A stretch of DNA of 64,000 nt from Gulosibacter macacae. Its GTDB lineage: Bacteria; Actinomycetota; Actinomycetes; Actinomycetales; Microbacteriaceae. Positions 51,722 to 61,885 of the stretch are shown piece by piece. The notes under the pieces are model-generated. The model did no database searches and was not told the origin of the DNA. It saw only the letters and a program-made list of their open reading frames with translations. How positions within the stretch are numbered: position 1 is the first letter of the stretch; each line of letters starts with the position of its first letter. The translations under genes and the position numbers were made by a program. The stretch lies in assembly GCF_003865375.1 (NCBI RefSeq), contig NZ_RQVS01000006.1, forward strand, positions 62,001 through 126,000, written 5' to 3'.

Positions 51722-52440
51722 TCCAGGGCCAGCGCGCCATCGTCATTGGCGCCTCGAGTGGAATGGGTGATGCTGTTACTCGTCGTCTCGTTTCGGAAGG
51801 CGTCACCGTTGCCGCACTCGACTTGGCCGGCGCATCGTGGTCGCCCGATCACCCCGCCGAACTCCGAATCGATATCGATGTCACGGACGACGCGAGTGTC
51901 GATGGTGCAATTGCCGCAGCGGTTGCGGCGCTTGGCGGGCTCGAAATCGTCGTGAACTGCGCCGGCATCCTCGGCCCGGTGACCCCGACCATCGAAACCG
52001 GTCAAGACACATTCGACGGAATCATCAACGTCAACCTCGGCGGCGCCTTCGCGGTGACCCGCGCGGCGTTGCAGGTGCTTGTGCCTGCCGGCTACGGCCG
52101 AATCGTGCACATCGCATCCATGGCGGGTAAAGAACGTAACCCGCAAATGGCGGCCTACTCCGCATCCAAGGCGGGAGTGATGGGCCTCGTGAAGTCGGTC
52201 GGCAAGGAGTACGCGACCAGTGGCGTCACCGTCAACGCCATTGCACCCGCCTCGATCGAGACGCCGCTCATCTCGGGAATGACCCCGGAGCGCCAGGACG
52301 TGCAGCGAAAGCTCATCCCCATGGGCCGATTCGGCACGGTCGACGAGATCTCGGCGCTCGTCAACTACATCGTTTCGCCCGAAGCCAGCTTCACCACCGG
52401 CTTCATCTTCGACGCCTCCGGTGGTCGAGCAACCTACTAA
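51715..52440 (+). CDS. Short-chain dehydrogenase/reductase, second of cluster
   Basis: The 241-residue SDR has AIVIGASSGMGDAVTRRLV, VNCAGILGPVTP, INVNLGGAFAVTRAALQ, IASMAGKERNPQMAAYSASKAG (Tyr-x3-Lys) and VNAIAPASIETPLI. Close in type to the first SDR but with the G-x3-G-x-G motif GASSGMG. The start overlaps the preceding stop by seven bases (ATG 51715). Confidence 0.85.
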   Translation: MLIQGQRAIVIGASSGMGDAVTRRLVSEGVTVAALDLAGASWSPDHPAELRIDIDVTDDASVDGAIAAAVAALGGLEIVVNCAGILGPVTPTIETGQDTFDGIINVNLGGAFAVTRAALQVLVPAGYGRIVHIASMAGKERNPQMAAYSASKAGVMGLVKSVGKEYATSGVTVNAIAPASIETPLISGMTPERQDVQRKLIPMGRFGTVDEISALVNYIVSPEASFTTGFIFDASGGRATY

Positions 52441-52498
52441 ACCCAGGTCTGACGCACCGCGTCGAACCCATATTTCTCAACGAAGAGGAAGAGAACCC

Positions 52499-53824
52499 AT
52501 GACCATTTCAAGTGACGCACCAGTCATTCAGCCAACCAAACAAACCGACCAGGGTAAGCGCGCCTCGCTCGCCGGCTTCTTCGGTAGCGCCCTCGAGTAC
52601 TTCGACATGTACATCTACGCGTCGGCGTCGGCGCTCGTGTTCAGCCGCATCTTCTTCCCGGATGCTGGAGCCACCGGTCTCCTCCTCTCACTTGCCACCT
52701 ACGGTGTCGCCTACCTGGCTCGCCCCCTCGGTGGCTTCCTCGCCGGCCACTTCGGCGACCGCTTTGGCCGCAAGGCGCTCATGATCTTCGCGCTCATGCT
52801 CATGGGCGTTGCGACCTTCCTCATCGGCTGCCTCCCGACCTACGACACGATCGGCATCTGGGCGCCGGTCATGCTCGTCGCGCTGCGCCTGATGTAGGGT
52901 CTCTCGGTTGGTGGCGAACTGCCGGGTGCGGCCTCGCTCACCCTTGAGCACGCACCTGCGAATAGCCGTGGTCTCTACACCTCGTGGCTCGTCACTGGTA
53001 TTTGGGCGGGCTACATCCTTGCGACCCTTGCCTTCATCGGCGTGACGGCACTGCCCGAAGATCAGATGCTCGACTGGGGCTGGCGCGTGCCGTTCTGGGC
53101 CAGCGCGATCTTGGTGATCGTCGGTCTCCTCATCCGTCGCACCCTTGAAGACCCAGAGGTATTCACTGAGAAGAAGGAGCAGGGTGAGGTTGCCCGCGCA
53201 CCGATCGGTCTCCTCCTCAAGCACCAGCCGCTCGACGTCGTGCGCGTGATCTTCGCCGCGTTCCTCATCGTCATCAGCTCGACGGTGCCGGTGTACGGCC
53301 TCACTTACGCGACGAACGTGATGAAGATCGATGCCGGCGTGATGCTCTGGGCGGTCGTCGTCGGTTACGCCACGGCAATGATTTCTCAGCCCCTGTTCGC
53401 CAAGCTCAGCGACCGCATTGGCCGCAAGCCCGTGCTCGTCGGTGGCAACCTCATTGGCGCAGCAGCTGTGTGGGTGTTCTTCTGGGCTATCGGTGCCGCG
53501 AACATTCCGATGATCTACCTCGGCATCTTCCTCTGCATCACGATTGCCTTTGCCTGCACGAACGCCGTGTACCCGGTGTTCTTCGCTGAAATGTTCAACG
53601 TGAAGTTCCGTGTTTCGGGCATGGCCATCGGCCTGCAGCTCGGCATCGTCGTCACCGGCTTCTCGCCGACGATCATCCAAGCCATGTCGACCGCGAACGA
53701 CAACGCCTGGTGGCCCGCGGCCTTGCTCACGACGATCGCCTGCCTCATTTCGATCGCTGCCATCCTCACCGCCCGTGAGACCTACAAGACCCCGCTCGAC
53801 GAGCTGGGCCGCACCATCGACTAA
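52499..53824 (+). pseudogene. MHS-type MFS symporter with in-frame TAG
   Basis: The full reading gives a 441-residue MFS protein of the metabolite:H+ symporter type (SALEYFDMYIYASASALVFSRIFFP, LGGFLAGHFGDRFGRK, FFAEMFNVKFRVSGMAIGLQLG). It is interrupted at 52895-52897 by TAG in ALRLM-stop-GLSVGGELPGA. MHS proteins have Gln there (RLLQGLSVGGE-like), so CAG to TAG is the likely change. Everything downstream is open to 53824. Without suppression, only a 132-residue stub would form. ShiA-type relatives import shikimate or similar cyclic acids. The start follows GAAGAGGAAGAG. Confidence 0.8.
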
Positions 53825-53856
53825 TTCGGTCGACTGAGCGAAGGGAATGTGAGTTC

Positions 53857-55239
53857 GTGAACACGTCTGAGACGTTCGACCTCGTGGTGTTGGGTGCCGG
53901 TATCGCCGGCCTCACCACCGCGACGGCGGCTGCCGAGCGTGGCCTGCGGGTCGCGCTGGTCGAGAAGACCGAGGCCGTTGGTGGCTCATCCGCGATGAGT
54001 GGTGGCTGGTTTGCCTTTAGCGGTACCCCAGAACAGGATGCAGCGGGTGTCGACGACTCCGCCGAGTTATTCCTGCAGGACATGCTTGAAGTTGGCGAGC
54101 ACCGCAATGACAAGACGCTGCTCGACGCATACCTGGCGCGACAGGAGCAGGCCGCTGCCTGGTTGCGCGACCACGGGGCCGTGTTCACGCAGGTGGAGAT
54201 CAGCTCGGGTCAGTCGGCCAAGCGCAGTCACCTCAGCGACATCAAGGATGTGCTCGCGAAGCTCCACGCGGCGTTCGAGGTAGCTGGGGGCACCAGCTAC
54301 CTCGGCCACCGCGCCACTCGACTGGTTGTCGAGGGGGAGCGAGTCGTGGGCGTGCAAATTGAGGCGGCCGATGGCATCCTCGAATTGCACTCGCGCGGCG
54401 GCGTCGTCATCGCAACCGGCGGGTTCAGCCGTGGAAGCGAAATGCTCAAGGTGTTTGCGCCCGACCAACTCGCCGCCATTCCTTACGGCGGCAAGGGCAA
54501 CACGGGTGACGGTCTGCGCATGGCCTGGCGGCTGGGTGCTGGGATGGCCGACATGTCGTTCGTGAGTGGCACTTATGGTTCGCATCCCGACACCACCGAT
54601 GAGTTCCACGAACTCCTTACTGCCTACTACCTCGGCGCGATCATCGTGAACCAATCGGGGGAGCGGTTCACCGACGAGGCGCAGTCGTATAAAACGCTCG
54701 GCCGCGAGGTGCTGAAGCAGCAGGATGGACTTGGGTACCAGATCTTCGACGCGACGGTCCGTGCGAAGTCGGAACGCGGCGTGCCGTTGAAAGACATGGA
54801 CACGCTCGAAGACATCGGGCACCTGCATCGCGCCGACACGCTTGCTGAACTTGCGGACATCATCGGTGTCGATGCCGATGCTCTCGCGGCCACAGTTGAG
54901 GCCTACAACCGCGTGGTCGGCGGCGAAACCGTCGACCCGCAAGGCCGCACGAGTCTCTGCAATGGAGTGGGCGAGCTGAAGCCGATCGCGCAAGCACCGT
55001 TCTTCGCCTACCCGGCCAAATCACTGATGACGACGACCTATTGCGGTGTGACCATTACGCCACAGGGCGAGGTCACCAATGTCGATGGCGAAGTCATCGA
55101 TGGCCTCTACGCCGTCGGTGAGGTGACCGGAGGGTTCCACGGGGCCGCCTATATGACGGGTACGTCACTCGGCAAGGGCGCGGTGTTCGGCAACATCGTC
55201 GCGGAGACGGTGGCTACACGCTTGGGGGAATCCCAATGA
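53857..55239 (+). CDS. FAD-binding dehydrogenase (fumarate reductase/KstD-like), paralogue 1
   Basis: The 460-residue flavoprotein has FDLVVLGAGIAGLTTATAAAERGLRVALVEKTEAVGGSSAMSGGW at the N-terminus and GGFSRGSEML and the C-terminal VDGEVIDGLYAVGEVTGGFHGAAYMTGTSLGKGAVFGNI of the FAD_binding_2 family. Members reduce or dehydrogenate C=C next to a carbonyl (fumarate, ketosteroids, cyclic ketones). GTG start with AAGGGAATGTG upstream. First of three adjacent, distantly related paralogues. Confidence 0.82.
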   Translation: MNTSETFDLVVLGAGIAGLTTATAAAERGLRVALVEKTEAVGGSSAMSGGWFAFSGTPEQDAAGVDDSAELFLQDMLEVGEHRNDKTLLDAYLARQEQAAAWLRDHGAVFTQVEISSGQSAKRSHLSDIKDVLAKLHAAFEVAGGTSYLGHRATRLVVEGERVVGVQIEAADGILELHSRGGVVIATGGFSRGSEMLKVFAPDQLAAIPYGGKGNTGDGLRMAWRLGAGMADMSFVSGTYGSHPDTTDEFHELLTAYYLGAIIVNQSGERFTDEAQSYKTLGREVLKQQDGLGYQIFDATVRAKSERGVPLKDMDTLEDIGHLHRADTLAELADIIGVDADALAATVEAYNRVVGGETVDPQGRTSLCNGVGELKPIAQAPFFAYPAKSLMTTTYCGVTITPQGEVTNVDGEVIDGLYAVGEVTGGFHGAAYMTGTSLGKGAVFGNIVAETVATRLGESQ

Positions 55240-56585
55240 GCGAGCAGTCACGCAAGCACGTCATTGTCGTCGGATCGGGACTCAGCGGTTCGTCCGCTGC
55301 CCTACACGCTTCGCGTCAGGGCGCCCGGGTCACCATCCTGGAAAAGTCGGCACAACCAGGCGGCTCAACTGCGCTTTCTGCCGGGATGTTCTGGACCGCG
55401 CCCGATCTCGAGGCGTATCGCAAGCGCATCCCGCTCGGTCGCGTCGATCTCGCCGAGCGCCTCATGAACGAATACGAGACCGCGGTCGCTGAACTCCGCG
55501 CGATGAATGTGCGAGTGGCCGATGAGCCGATGCACGAGATCATGACCTTCGGCATCGGCTTCTCAACCGACATCCACGGCATCCTCCAGTCTTGCTGGGA
55601 TGCGGTGGTTGCTGGCGGTGGCGAGCTCGTAACGAACGCGCCGGTTGTTGACCTCGTGATCGACGACAACCGAGTCGTCGGCGTGGTCACTCGTGCTGAA
55701 GATGGCACTCTCGGCGAATACCGCGGTGACGCTGTGACCATCGCCACCGGCGGTTTTCAGGGCGACCGTTCGGCGCTTGCGCAGTACCTCGGCCCGAACG
55801 CGCAACAGGTGCAGTTCCGCTCCAACCCGGGCAGCACCGGTGATGGGCTAAGACTCGCGCAATCGGCGGGTGCTGACCGTGACGGCGCCATGGATACGTT
55901 CTATGGTCACTTGCTGCCCTACCCGCTCGAGCGGTTTGAGGCCGAGAACTTCCTCCCGTACTCGCAGTACTACTCGGGGCACTGCATCCTGCTCAATCAA
56001 AATGGCGAGCGGTTCTCTGACGAAACTGTCGGCGATGAGATTCTGAATCAAGACCTCGCGCGCGAGCCAGGAGCGCTCGGTGTGCTGATCTTTGACGATC
56101 ATGTGCGTCGCACCGAGGCGACTTCCGAGCCGTTCCCTGGGCTCGGGGCGATTGACCGGGTGCAGATCGCGGCCGATGCAGGCGGTCGGTATGCGTCGGC
56201 TGACTCACTTGAGTCATTGCTCGACGCGGTTGCCGAGTGGGGGATCGACCGCAGGCGGCTGCAGGATACGGTCGATGGCTACCTCGCGGCAGTGGCAGCG
56301 GGCGGGGATGCGGCAGCTGCTGTTCCCGTGTCGGCGGCGGCCCGAGCACCGCAGACCGGCCCTTTCCACGCCCTCATGGTGCAGCCATCGATCACCTTCA
56401 CCTTCGGCGGCATTCGCACGGATGCATCGGGTGCGGTCATCGATCACCGCGGCGAGAGGGTGCCGGGGCTCTTCGCTGCCGGCGCCGATATCGGTGGGGT
56501 CTCAAATCATGGTTATGCGGGTGGGCTCGCACCCGCCTACATCACGGGTCGCTGGGCCGGACTTTCGGCCAGCGGAGAGGACTGA
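55236..56585 (+). CDS. FAD-binding dehydrogenase (fumarate reductase/KstD-like), paralogue 2
   Basis: The 449-residue protein has HVIVVGSGLSGSSAALHASRQGARVTILEKSAQPGGSTALSAG and VTIATGGFQGDRSAL, ending with TFTFGGIRTDASGAVIDHRGERVPGLFAAGADIGGVSNHGYAGGLAPAYITG. Start ATGA overlaps paralogue 1, so they are coupled. Same fold and likely similar chemistry, but clearly diverged, suggesting a different substrate or subunit role. Confidence 0.82.
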   Translation: MSEQSRKHVIVVGSGLSGSSAALHASRQGARVTILEKSAQPGGSTALSAGMFWTAPDLEAYRKRIPLGRVDLAERLMNEYETAVAELRAMNVRVADEPMHEIMTFGIGFSTDIHGILQSCWDAVVAGGGELVTNAPVVDLVIDDNRVVGVVTRAEDGTLGEYRGDAVTIATGGFQGDRSALAQYLGPNAQQVQFRSNPGSTGDGLRLAQSAGADRDGAMDTFYGHLLPYPLERFEAENFLPYSQYYSGHCILLNQNGERFSDETVGDEILNQDLAREPGALGVLIFDDHVRRTEATSEPFPGLGAIDRVQIAADAGGRYASADSLESLLDAVAEWGIDRRRLQDTVDGYLAAVAAGGDAAAAVPVSAAARAPQTGPFHALMVQPSITFTFGGIRTDASGAVIDHRGERVPGLFAAGADIGGVSNHGYAGGLAPAYITGRWAGLSASGED

Positions 56586-56590
56586 ACGAA

Positions 56591-58144
56591 ATGACGAGGA
56601 CAGTCGACGTACTGGTTATCGGCGGCGGTGGCTCGGGCATGGCCGCGGCGATTTCTGCGGCAACGAGTGGCGCATCCGTATTGGTGCTTGAGAAGCAGTC
56701 GAAGCTGGGTGGTAGCACCGGCATGTCGGTCGGTTCGTTCACGGCGGCGAACACGGCGTACCAATATCGGGCCGGAGTGAACGACTCGATTGAGCTGTTC
56801 ATCGAGGATATGGTCACCGCGAATGGCGAATTCGAGGAGCGCGAGAATCAGTCGCTTCGACGAGTGCTCGCAGAAAACGCGGGGCCGACGCTCGAATGGC
56901 TCTCGGCGCTCGGCGTGCAGTTTCTCGGCCCGACTCCGGAGCCGCCCTATGAGAAGCCGCGCATGCACAATGTGCTGCCGAACTCGCAGGCGTATGTCGC
57001 CGCGTTGAGTGCTGAATGCAAGCGCCGTGGTGTCGAGCACCGTGTCGGTATGCGGGTCGATGCTCTGCTACAGAACGCGGCTGGCGAGGTCATTGGCGCC
57101 AGGGCGAACGGCCAGGACTTCATTGGTCGCCGCGGCGTGATTCTCGCGACCGGTGACTACTCGTCGTCGCTGACGCTGAAGCGCGAGTTTGTTGGGGCGG
57201 ATGCGGCACAGGTGCCCGCCGTGAACACCGGCAATACCGGTGACGGCATCATTCTCGGTGCTGCGGCCGGTGGCCAGATGACGCAGATGGATCGGCTCTA
57301 CGAGGGATTGCGGTTCGCCCCGTCGACGCGACCCGACCTTATCAAGTCGCTGCCCTATCACCCGCTGCTCGCGAAGGTGATGCGCTTCTCGGTTGAGAAG
57401 CTGCCGAAGAAGCTCATTGCCGGAATCATTCGTGGCGCGCTGACCAGTTGGATCGGCCCGAACAACACCATGTATCACGCGGGTGCCGTGCTGGTGAATG
57501 GTGCCGGCAAGCGAATCACCAATGAAGAGACTGACAAGGCGTTGGCACGGGCTGTTGCGGCAGATGCGCAGAACCTCGGATTCATGGTGTTCGATGCGCC
57601 CGTGGCACGGAAGTTCTCGGCCTGGCCGAACCCGGTGTCGACCTTCCCGGGCGTGGCATATGCCTATGTGCAGGACTACAAGCGCTTCCGGCCGGATGTC
57701 TATCACCAGGCCGACACGCTTGAGGAACTCGCGGCATCGATGGGTGTGAATGCTGCAGCGCTGCGATCGACGGTGGACTCGTGGAACGCCTCGGTGCAGT
57801 CGGGCGAGGATGAATTTGGCAGGAAGTACCTTGGCGCTGGGATTAGCCAGGGTCCGTTCTTCGCGCTCGGGCCGATGCACTCGTACATCACGCTCGCCGA
57901 TGGCGGTTTGCAGGTTGATGATGCGTTGCAGGTGACCGATGCGTCGGGCGCCGCGATTCCGGGCCTGTGGGCTGCCGGATCGACCGGTCAGGGCGGACTG
58001 CAACTGCTCAACCACGGGTTGCACATCGGTTGGGCGATGGTGTCGGGTCGCGTGGTCGGCCGCAATGTTGCTGCGCAGGATGTTCGCGGTGACCTCGTTC
58101 CTGTCGGTGACGTGAAGGGCGATGCGCGGTTCTGGGAGGCTTGA
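56591..58144 (+). CDS. FAD-binding dehydrogenase (fumarate reductase/KstD-like), paralogue 3
   Basis: The 517-residue protein has VDVLVIGGGGSGMAAAISAATSGASVLVLEKQSKLGGSTGMSVGSFTAAN and GVILATGDYSSSLTL, with the C-terminal GGLQVDDALQVTDASGAAIPGLWAAGSTGQGGLQLLNHGLHIGWAMVSG. It follows paralogue 2 after five bases. It is the longest and has a central insert of about 70 residues (KVMRFSVEKLPKKLIAGIIRG...). It closes the IclR-controlled cluster. Confidence 0.82.
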   Translation: MTRTVDVLVIGGGGSGMAAAISAATSGASVLVLEKQSKLGGSTGMSVGSFTAANTAYQYRAGVNDSIELFIEDMVTANGEFEERENQSLRRVLAENAGPTLEWLSALGVQFLGPTPEPPYEKPRMHNVLPNSQAYVAALSAECKRRGVEHRVGMRVDALLQNAAGEVIGARANGQDFIGRRGVILATGDYSSSLTLKREFVGADAAQVPAVNTGNTGDGIILGAAAGGQMTQMDRLYEGLRFAPSTRPDLIKSLPYHPLLAKVMRFSVEKLPKKLIAGIIRGALTSWIGPNNTMYHAGAVLVNGAGKRITNEETDKALARAVAADAQNLGFMVFDAPVARKFSAWPNPVSTFPGVAYAYVQDYKRFRPDVYHQADTLEELAASMGVNAAALRSTVDSWNASVQSGEDEFGRKYLGAGISQGPFFALGPMHSYITLADGGLQVDDALQVTDASGAAIPGLWAAGSTGQGGLQLLNHGLHIGWAMVSGRVVGRNVAAQDVRGDLVPVGDVKGDARFWEA

Positions 58145-58551
58145 TCGCACAGTGAACCGGCCCGGCGACTAAGCACCAAGGCCGATGTGGTGAGGCCAGT
58201 GCATCTGTCCTCGGATCGCTAGGGGCCCGACGGGGACTCTGTGTTGAGCGCGATGAGACCCTCATGTCTAGTGCGTGGATTCAATTGTTCACAAGCTTGA
58301 AATCCCGCAGGCCCTTGACGGCTGCTGTTCCACTGAGTGTGAGGGAACATTCCGGTTCTCAGTGCTCATCGAGATGCACTGTTCTTCTCCTATGAGCTTT
58401 AGTTCTTGAACGTCGTTGCTGTCGGGTGCCAAAACGCCACATCCGATCTAGCTCTGGGTTCAGACAAGGTGGGGAGGAGGCTCAGGTAATCACGGAAAGC
58501 ATTGCCTATGTTCAAGGCAAAGAGCGATCCACACCTCAGGGTAGATAATCC
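58145..58551. other. Lower-GC non-coding gap before the zinc-ribbon gene
   Basis: No gene, tRNA or recognisable attachment site is seen. Base composition is visibly less GC-rich than its surroundings. One bulged hairpin at 58360-58381 (CAGTG-CT-CATC/GATG-CACTG) followed by TTCTTCTCC could end the flavoprotein operon. Confidence 0.5.
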
Positions 58552-59202
58552 ATGCAAGTTGACATTCGATGTTCGCAATGCGATTCGATCTCGCGCATCA
58601 CTCACCGCGACGACGTGCGTAAGGCGATGACGGGCACGAAATACATTTGTAGAAACTGCAAGCCGCAGAAACTGGACCTGTCACAGAGTCCTGTTCAGAT
58701 TCCTGGCATTCCGTCGGAAGGCCCGATGGGCAAGAATCGGCGGACCGGGAAGCCACGGCAAAAAGCAGGCAAACCCATGTGGTCCGATTCGTTAGCGCCC
58801 AACGTTGAATCAACAACAACTGGATCGTTGCCGGGCACTAGGTTGCACAGAAAAGGTCGAAAGAAATCTCGGCAGTCGACGAGTGACAAGGTCAGGGCGC
58901 AGCAGAAAGCCGCGAACAAACGGGAAATCTGGCAAGCAAAGCAGGGCGTGTTGCCACCCGGTTGGAAGATATGTCCCCAGTGCGGCTCTCTTCCTCGTAT
59001 GAACAAGGATGGGATCTTTTTCCCTCACCAAGGAAAGCGAGGATCGCCCTGCGACTACGTGGGCCCTTCACCTGCTTGGCTGCGCAAGTTGAAGGACGAT
59101 GAAGAAAAGATAAGGCAGGCACGGATTGAGCCAGCTCCGAAAAAGTTGCCAAGCGTGTACGTGCGTATTGTTCCGGGCGGTGCGCCCGGGACAAGGCGGT
59201 AG
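58552..59202 (+). CDS. Two-zinc-ribbon basic protein, unknown function
   Basis: The 216-residue protein is not recognised. Putative zinc ribbon 1 has C7-x2-C10 and C33-x2-C36; ribbon 2 has C141-x2-C144, H159 and C167. Between them lies a Lys/Arg/Gln/Ser-rich linker (about 60-130, RKGRKKSRQSTSDKVRAQQKAANKRE), and the tail is basic and proline-containing. This looks like a nucleic-acid-binding protein. Codons such as AAA and AGA are frequent, unlike the neighbours, and the gene and its flanks have lower GC, so recent transfer is likely. There is no mobile gene beside it. Confidence 0.6.
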   Translation: MQVDIRCSQCDSISRITHRDDVRKAMTGTKYICRNCKPQKLDLSQSPVQIPGIPSEGPMGKNRRTGKPRQKAGKPMWSDSLAPNVESTTTGSLPGTRLHRKGRKKSRQSTSDKVRAQQKAANKREIWQAKQGVLPPGWKICPQCGSLPRMNKDGIFFPHQGKRGSPCDYVGPSPAWLRKLKDDEEKIRQARIEPAPKKLPSVYVRIVPGGAPGTRR

Positions 59203-59320
59203 AGGTACTTTAATTGCTTGGTATTCAAGACTCTGCGGATGCATTGACCGGGAGGGGCTCGAGACGCGGTTGTGCAGTTTCTCGACCAGAGACGGAAAGA
59301 CCGACGCCTGAAAACAATTG

Positions 59321-59515
59321 TCGGACGAGTAGGGCCTAAGGGCCGTATCGAAATCACGCCTTGGAGCGCGGCCTCGATACGGCCTTCGGCCTACTCGACC
59401 AGCCAAGTTGAGGTGGGACGGCGGTCTCGATACGCGGCTACGCCGCTACTCGACCAACCACGCTGGGGTGGCGCGGCGGTCTCGATACGGCCTTCGGCCT
59501 ACTCGACCAGCCAGG
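59321..59515. repeat. Dispersed repeat family 1, copy h (array of four units)
   Basis: CGAGTAGGGCCTAAGGGCCGTATCG, then three CTCGATACG...CTACTCGACCA units, the last ending eight bases before the purL stop. The largest array in the window. Confidence 0.8.
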
Positions 59516-59522
59516 CGGCGCG

Positions 59523-61820
59523 CTACTCCGAGACGACGGCGCCGAAGCGGCTCGGCAGCGTCGCGCCGCGGATGGCTTGGAGCTCGGCGACGGGCACTGA
59601 GAACAGGCCCTGCACGTCGAGCACATCGCCGTCCGAAACACCGATGCGCAGCACCGGGAAGCCGCGGGCCTCGCACATGTAGGTGAACTTCACGTCGTCT
59701 TCACGCGGCACTGACACGAGCACGCGGCCGGTCGACTCCGAGAACAGCGCCGTCGCCGCATCCACGCCATCGCGCTTCAACAACTCATCGAGCACGACGC
59801 GCGCACCGATCCCAAAGCGAACCGCAGACTCCACTAGCGCCAGCGCCAATCCACCCTCAGACAGATCGTGCGCCGAACCAAGCAGGCCCTCGCGCGATGC
59901 ACCATTGAGCAGCGATGCGAGCGACTCTTCAACCGCCATGTCAACAGCCGGCGGCAGACCGCCGAGGTGGCCGTGCACAACATCGGCCCACACCGAGCCC
60001 GAAAGCTCTTCGCGGGTCGTACCCAACAGGTACAGGTTGTGGCCCTCATCCTGCCAACCGCCGGGTACGCGCAGGTCGACATCATCGAAGCGGCCAAGCA
60101 CCGCCACGGTCGGGGTTGGGAAGATCGGCGTGTCACCGGTCTGGTTGTAGAACGACACATTGCCGCCGGTCACCGGAATCGACAGCTCAAGGCAGCCATC
60201 GGCGAGACCCTCAACGGCCTGGGCGAACTGCCACATCACCTCGGGGTTCTCGGGCGAACCGAAGTTCAGGCAGTCCGACACGGCCATCGGCACGGCACCG
60301 GTCGCGGCAACGTTGCGGTACGCCTCGGCAAGCGCCAGGCGCGCACCCTCACGCGGGTCGAGTTGCGCGTAGCGACCGTTCGCATCCATCGCCAACGCCA
60401 CACCCATGCGCGACGACTCGTCAACACGAATCACACCGGCATCTTCGGGGTAGGCAAACGCGGTGTTGCCACCGACGTAGCGGTCGTACTGGTCAGTGAT
60501 CCACGCCGGGTCAGCGGCATTCGGCGAACCGAGCAGCGCCAAGAACTGCTCACGCAACTCCTCACCCGACGAGGGTCGCGCCAACTTCTCCGCACCATCA
60601 GCCTGCAGCGCATCCAGCCACTCGGGGCGGTGCTTCGGGCGCTCGTACACCGGACCATCAACGGCCACGGTGGTCGGGTCGACATCGACGATGCGCTCGC
60701 CCATCCAGTCGATGATCAAGCGGCCCGTGTCGGTGACCTCGCCGAGGACGCTCGTTTCGACCTCCCACTTGTTCACGATCGCCATGAACGCGTCAAGCTT
60801 CTCTGGCTTCACGATCGCCATCATGCGCTCCTGCGATTCCGACATGAGAATCTCTTCAGCAGTGAGCGTCGGGTCGCGCAAGAGCACATTGTCGAGCGAA
60901 ATGTGCATCCCGCCATCGCCCGCAGCGGCAAGCTCAGAAGTCGCGCACGAAATACCGGCGGCGCCGAGGTCTTGAATGCCCTCAACGACGTCTTCCGCGA
61001 ACAGCTCGAGGCAGCACTCGATGAGCACCTTCTCGGCGAACGGGTCGCCCACCTGCACCGCCGGACGCTTCGACGGGCCATCGGCCTCGAACGTCGACGA
61101 CGAGAGCACCGAAGCGCCACCAATACCGTCGCCACCGGTGCGCGCACCGAAGAGCACGACCTTGTTGCCAGCGCCGCGCGCATTCGCGAGGTGCAGGTCT
61201 TCGTGGCGCAGCACGCCCACAGCGAGCGCGTTCACGAGCGGGTTGCCCTGGTAGATCGGGTCGAACCAGGTCTCGCCGCCAATGTTCGGCAGGCCGAGGC
61301 AGTTGCCGTAGAACGAAATGCCGCCGACGACACCGTGAATCACGCGCGCAGTATCTGCGTGGTCGATCTGGCCGAAGCGCAGGCCATCCATCACGGCAAC
61401 CGGGCGCGCGCCCATCGAGATGATGTCGCGCACAATGCCGCCGACGCCGGTCGCGGCGCCCTGGAACGGCTCGATGTAGCTCGGCGAGTTGTGCGATTCG
61501 ACCTTGAAGGTCACCGCCCAGCCGTCACCCACGTCGAGCACGCCAGCGTTCTCGCCCATGCCGACCATGAGGTGCTCTTGCATCTTCTCGTTGGTCTTCT
61601 GGCCGAACTGGCGCAGGTAAATCTTCGACGACTTGTAGGAGCAGTGCTCTGACCACATCACCGAGTACATCGCCAGCTCGCCCGAGGTGGGGCGGCGGCC
61701 AAGAATCTTGCGAATCTGCTCGTACTCGTCGGTCTTGAGGCCGAGCGACTCGTACGGTTGCTCCTTCTCAGGCGTCGCCTTGGCGTTGTCGACGGTGTCG
61801 GGAACGTGCTGGATGCTCAA
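59523..61820 (-). CDS. purL: Phosphoribosylformylglycinamidine synthase II
   Basis: The 765-residue large subunit is complete: [23 protein letters not shown] (ATP-site histidine), [109 protein letters not shown] and [14 protein letters not shown]. It turns FGAR, ATP and glutamine-derived ammonia into FGAM in purine synthesis, with PurQ and PurS elsewhere. The TTG start at 61820 follows GAGGAG by eight bases; the longer frame to 61853 has no better site. Confidence 0.92.
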   Translation of the reverse strand: MSIQHVPDTVDNAKATPEKEQPYESLGLKTDEYEQIRKILGRRPTSGELAMYSVMWSEHCSYKSSKIYLRQFGQKTNEKMQEHLMVGMGENAGVLDVGDGWAVTFKVESHNSPSYIEPFQGAATGVGGIVRDIISMGARPVAVMDGLRFGQIDHADTARVIHGVVGGISFYGNCLGLPNIGGETWFDPIYQGNPLVNALAVGVLRHEDLHLANARGAGNKVVLFGARTGGDGIGGASVLSSSTFEADGPSKRPAVQVGDPFAEKVLIECCLELFAEDVVEGIQDLGAAGISCATSELAAAGDGGMHISLDNVLLRDPTLTAEEILMSESQERMMAIVKPEKLDAFMAIVNKWEVETSVLGEVTDTGRLIIDWMGERIVDVDPTTVAVDGPVYERPKHRPEWLDALQADGAEKLARPSSGEELREQFLALLGSPNAADPAWITDQYDRYVGGNTAFAYPEDAGVIRVDESSRMGVALAMDANGRYAQLDPREGARLALAEAYRNVAATGAVPMAVSDCLNFGSPENPEVMWQFAQAVEGLADGCLELSIPVTGGNVSFYNQTGDTPIFPTPTVAVLGRFDDVDLRVPGGWQDEGHNLYLLGTTREELSGSVWADVVHGHLGGLPPAVDMAVEESLASLLNGASREGLLGSAHDLSEGGLALALVESAVRFGIGARVVLDELLKRDGVDAATALFSESTGRVLVSVPREDDVKFTYMCEARGFPVLRIGVSDGDVLDVQGLFSVPVAELQAIRGATLPSRFGAVVSE

Positions 61821-61885
61821 CTGACGGCTCCTCGGAACGGATGCGGACGGCAAAAATCGCCTAGGCAGAGTCTAGCCCCGGGTCA

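Noticed and set aside
12407-52897. UAG recoded as an amino acid in the whole organism
   Set aside because: Several intact genes in the window end in TAG (for example clpB, purA and the MurE-like ligase), so UAG is a normal stop. Local suppression or nonsense mutation remains possible.
59868-61652. Long open frame (594 codons) antisense to purL
   Set aside because: PurL is unambiguous on the other strand; the antisense frame shows only repetitive Arg/His/Val composition.
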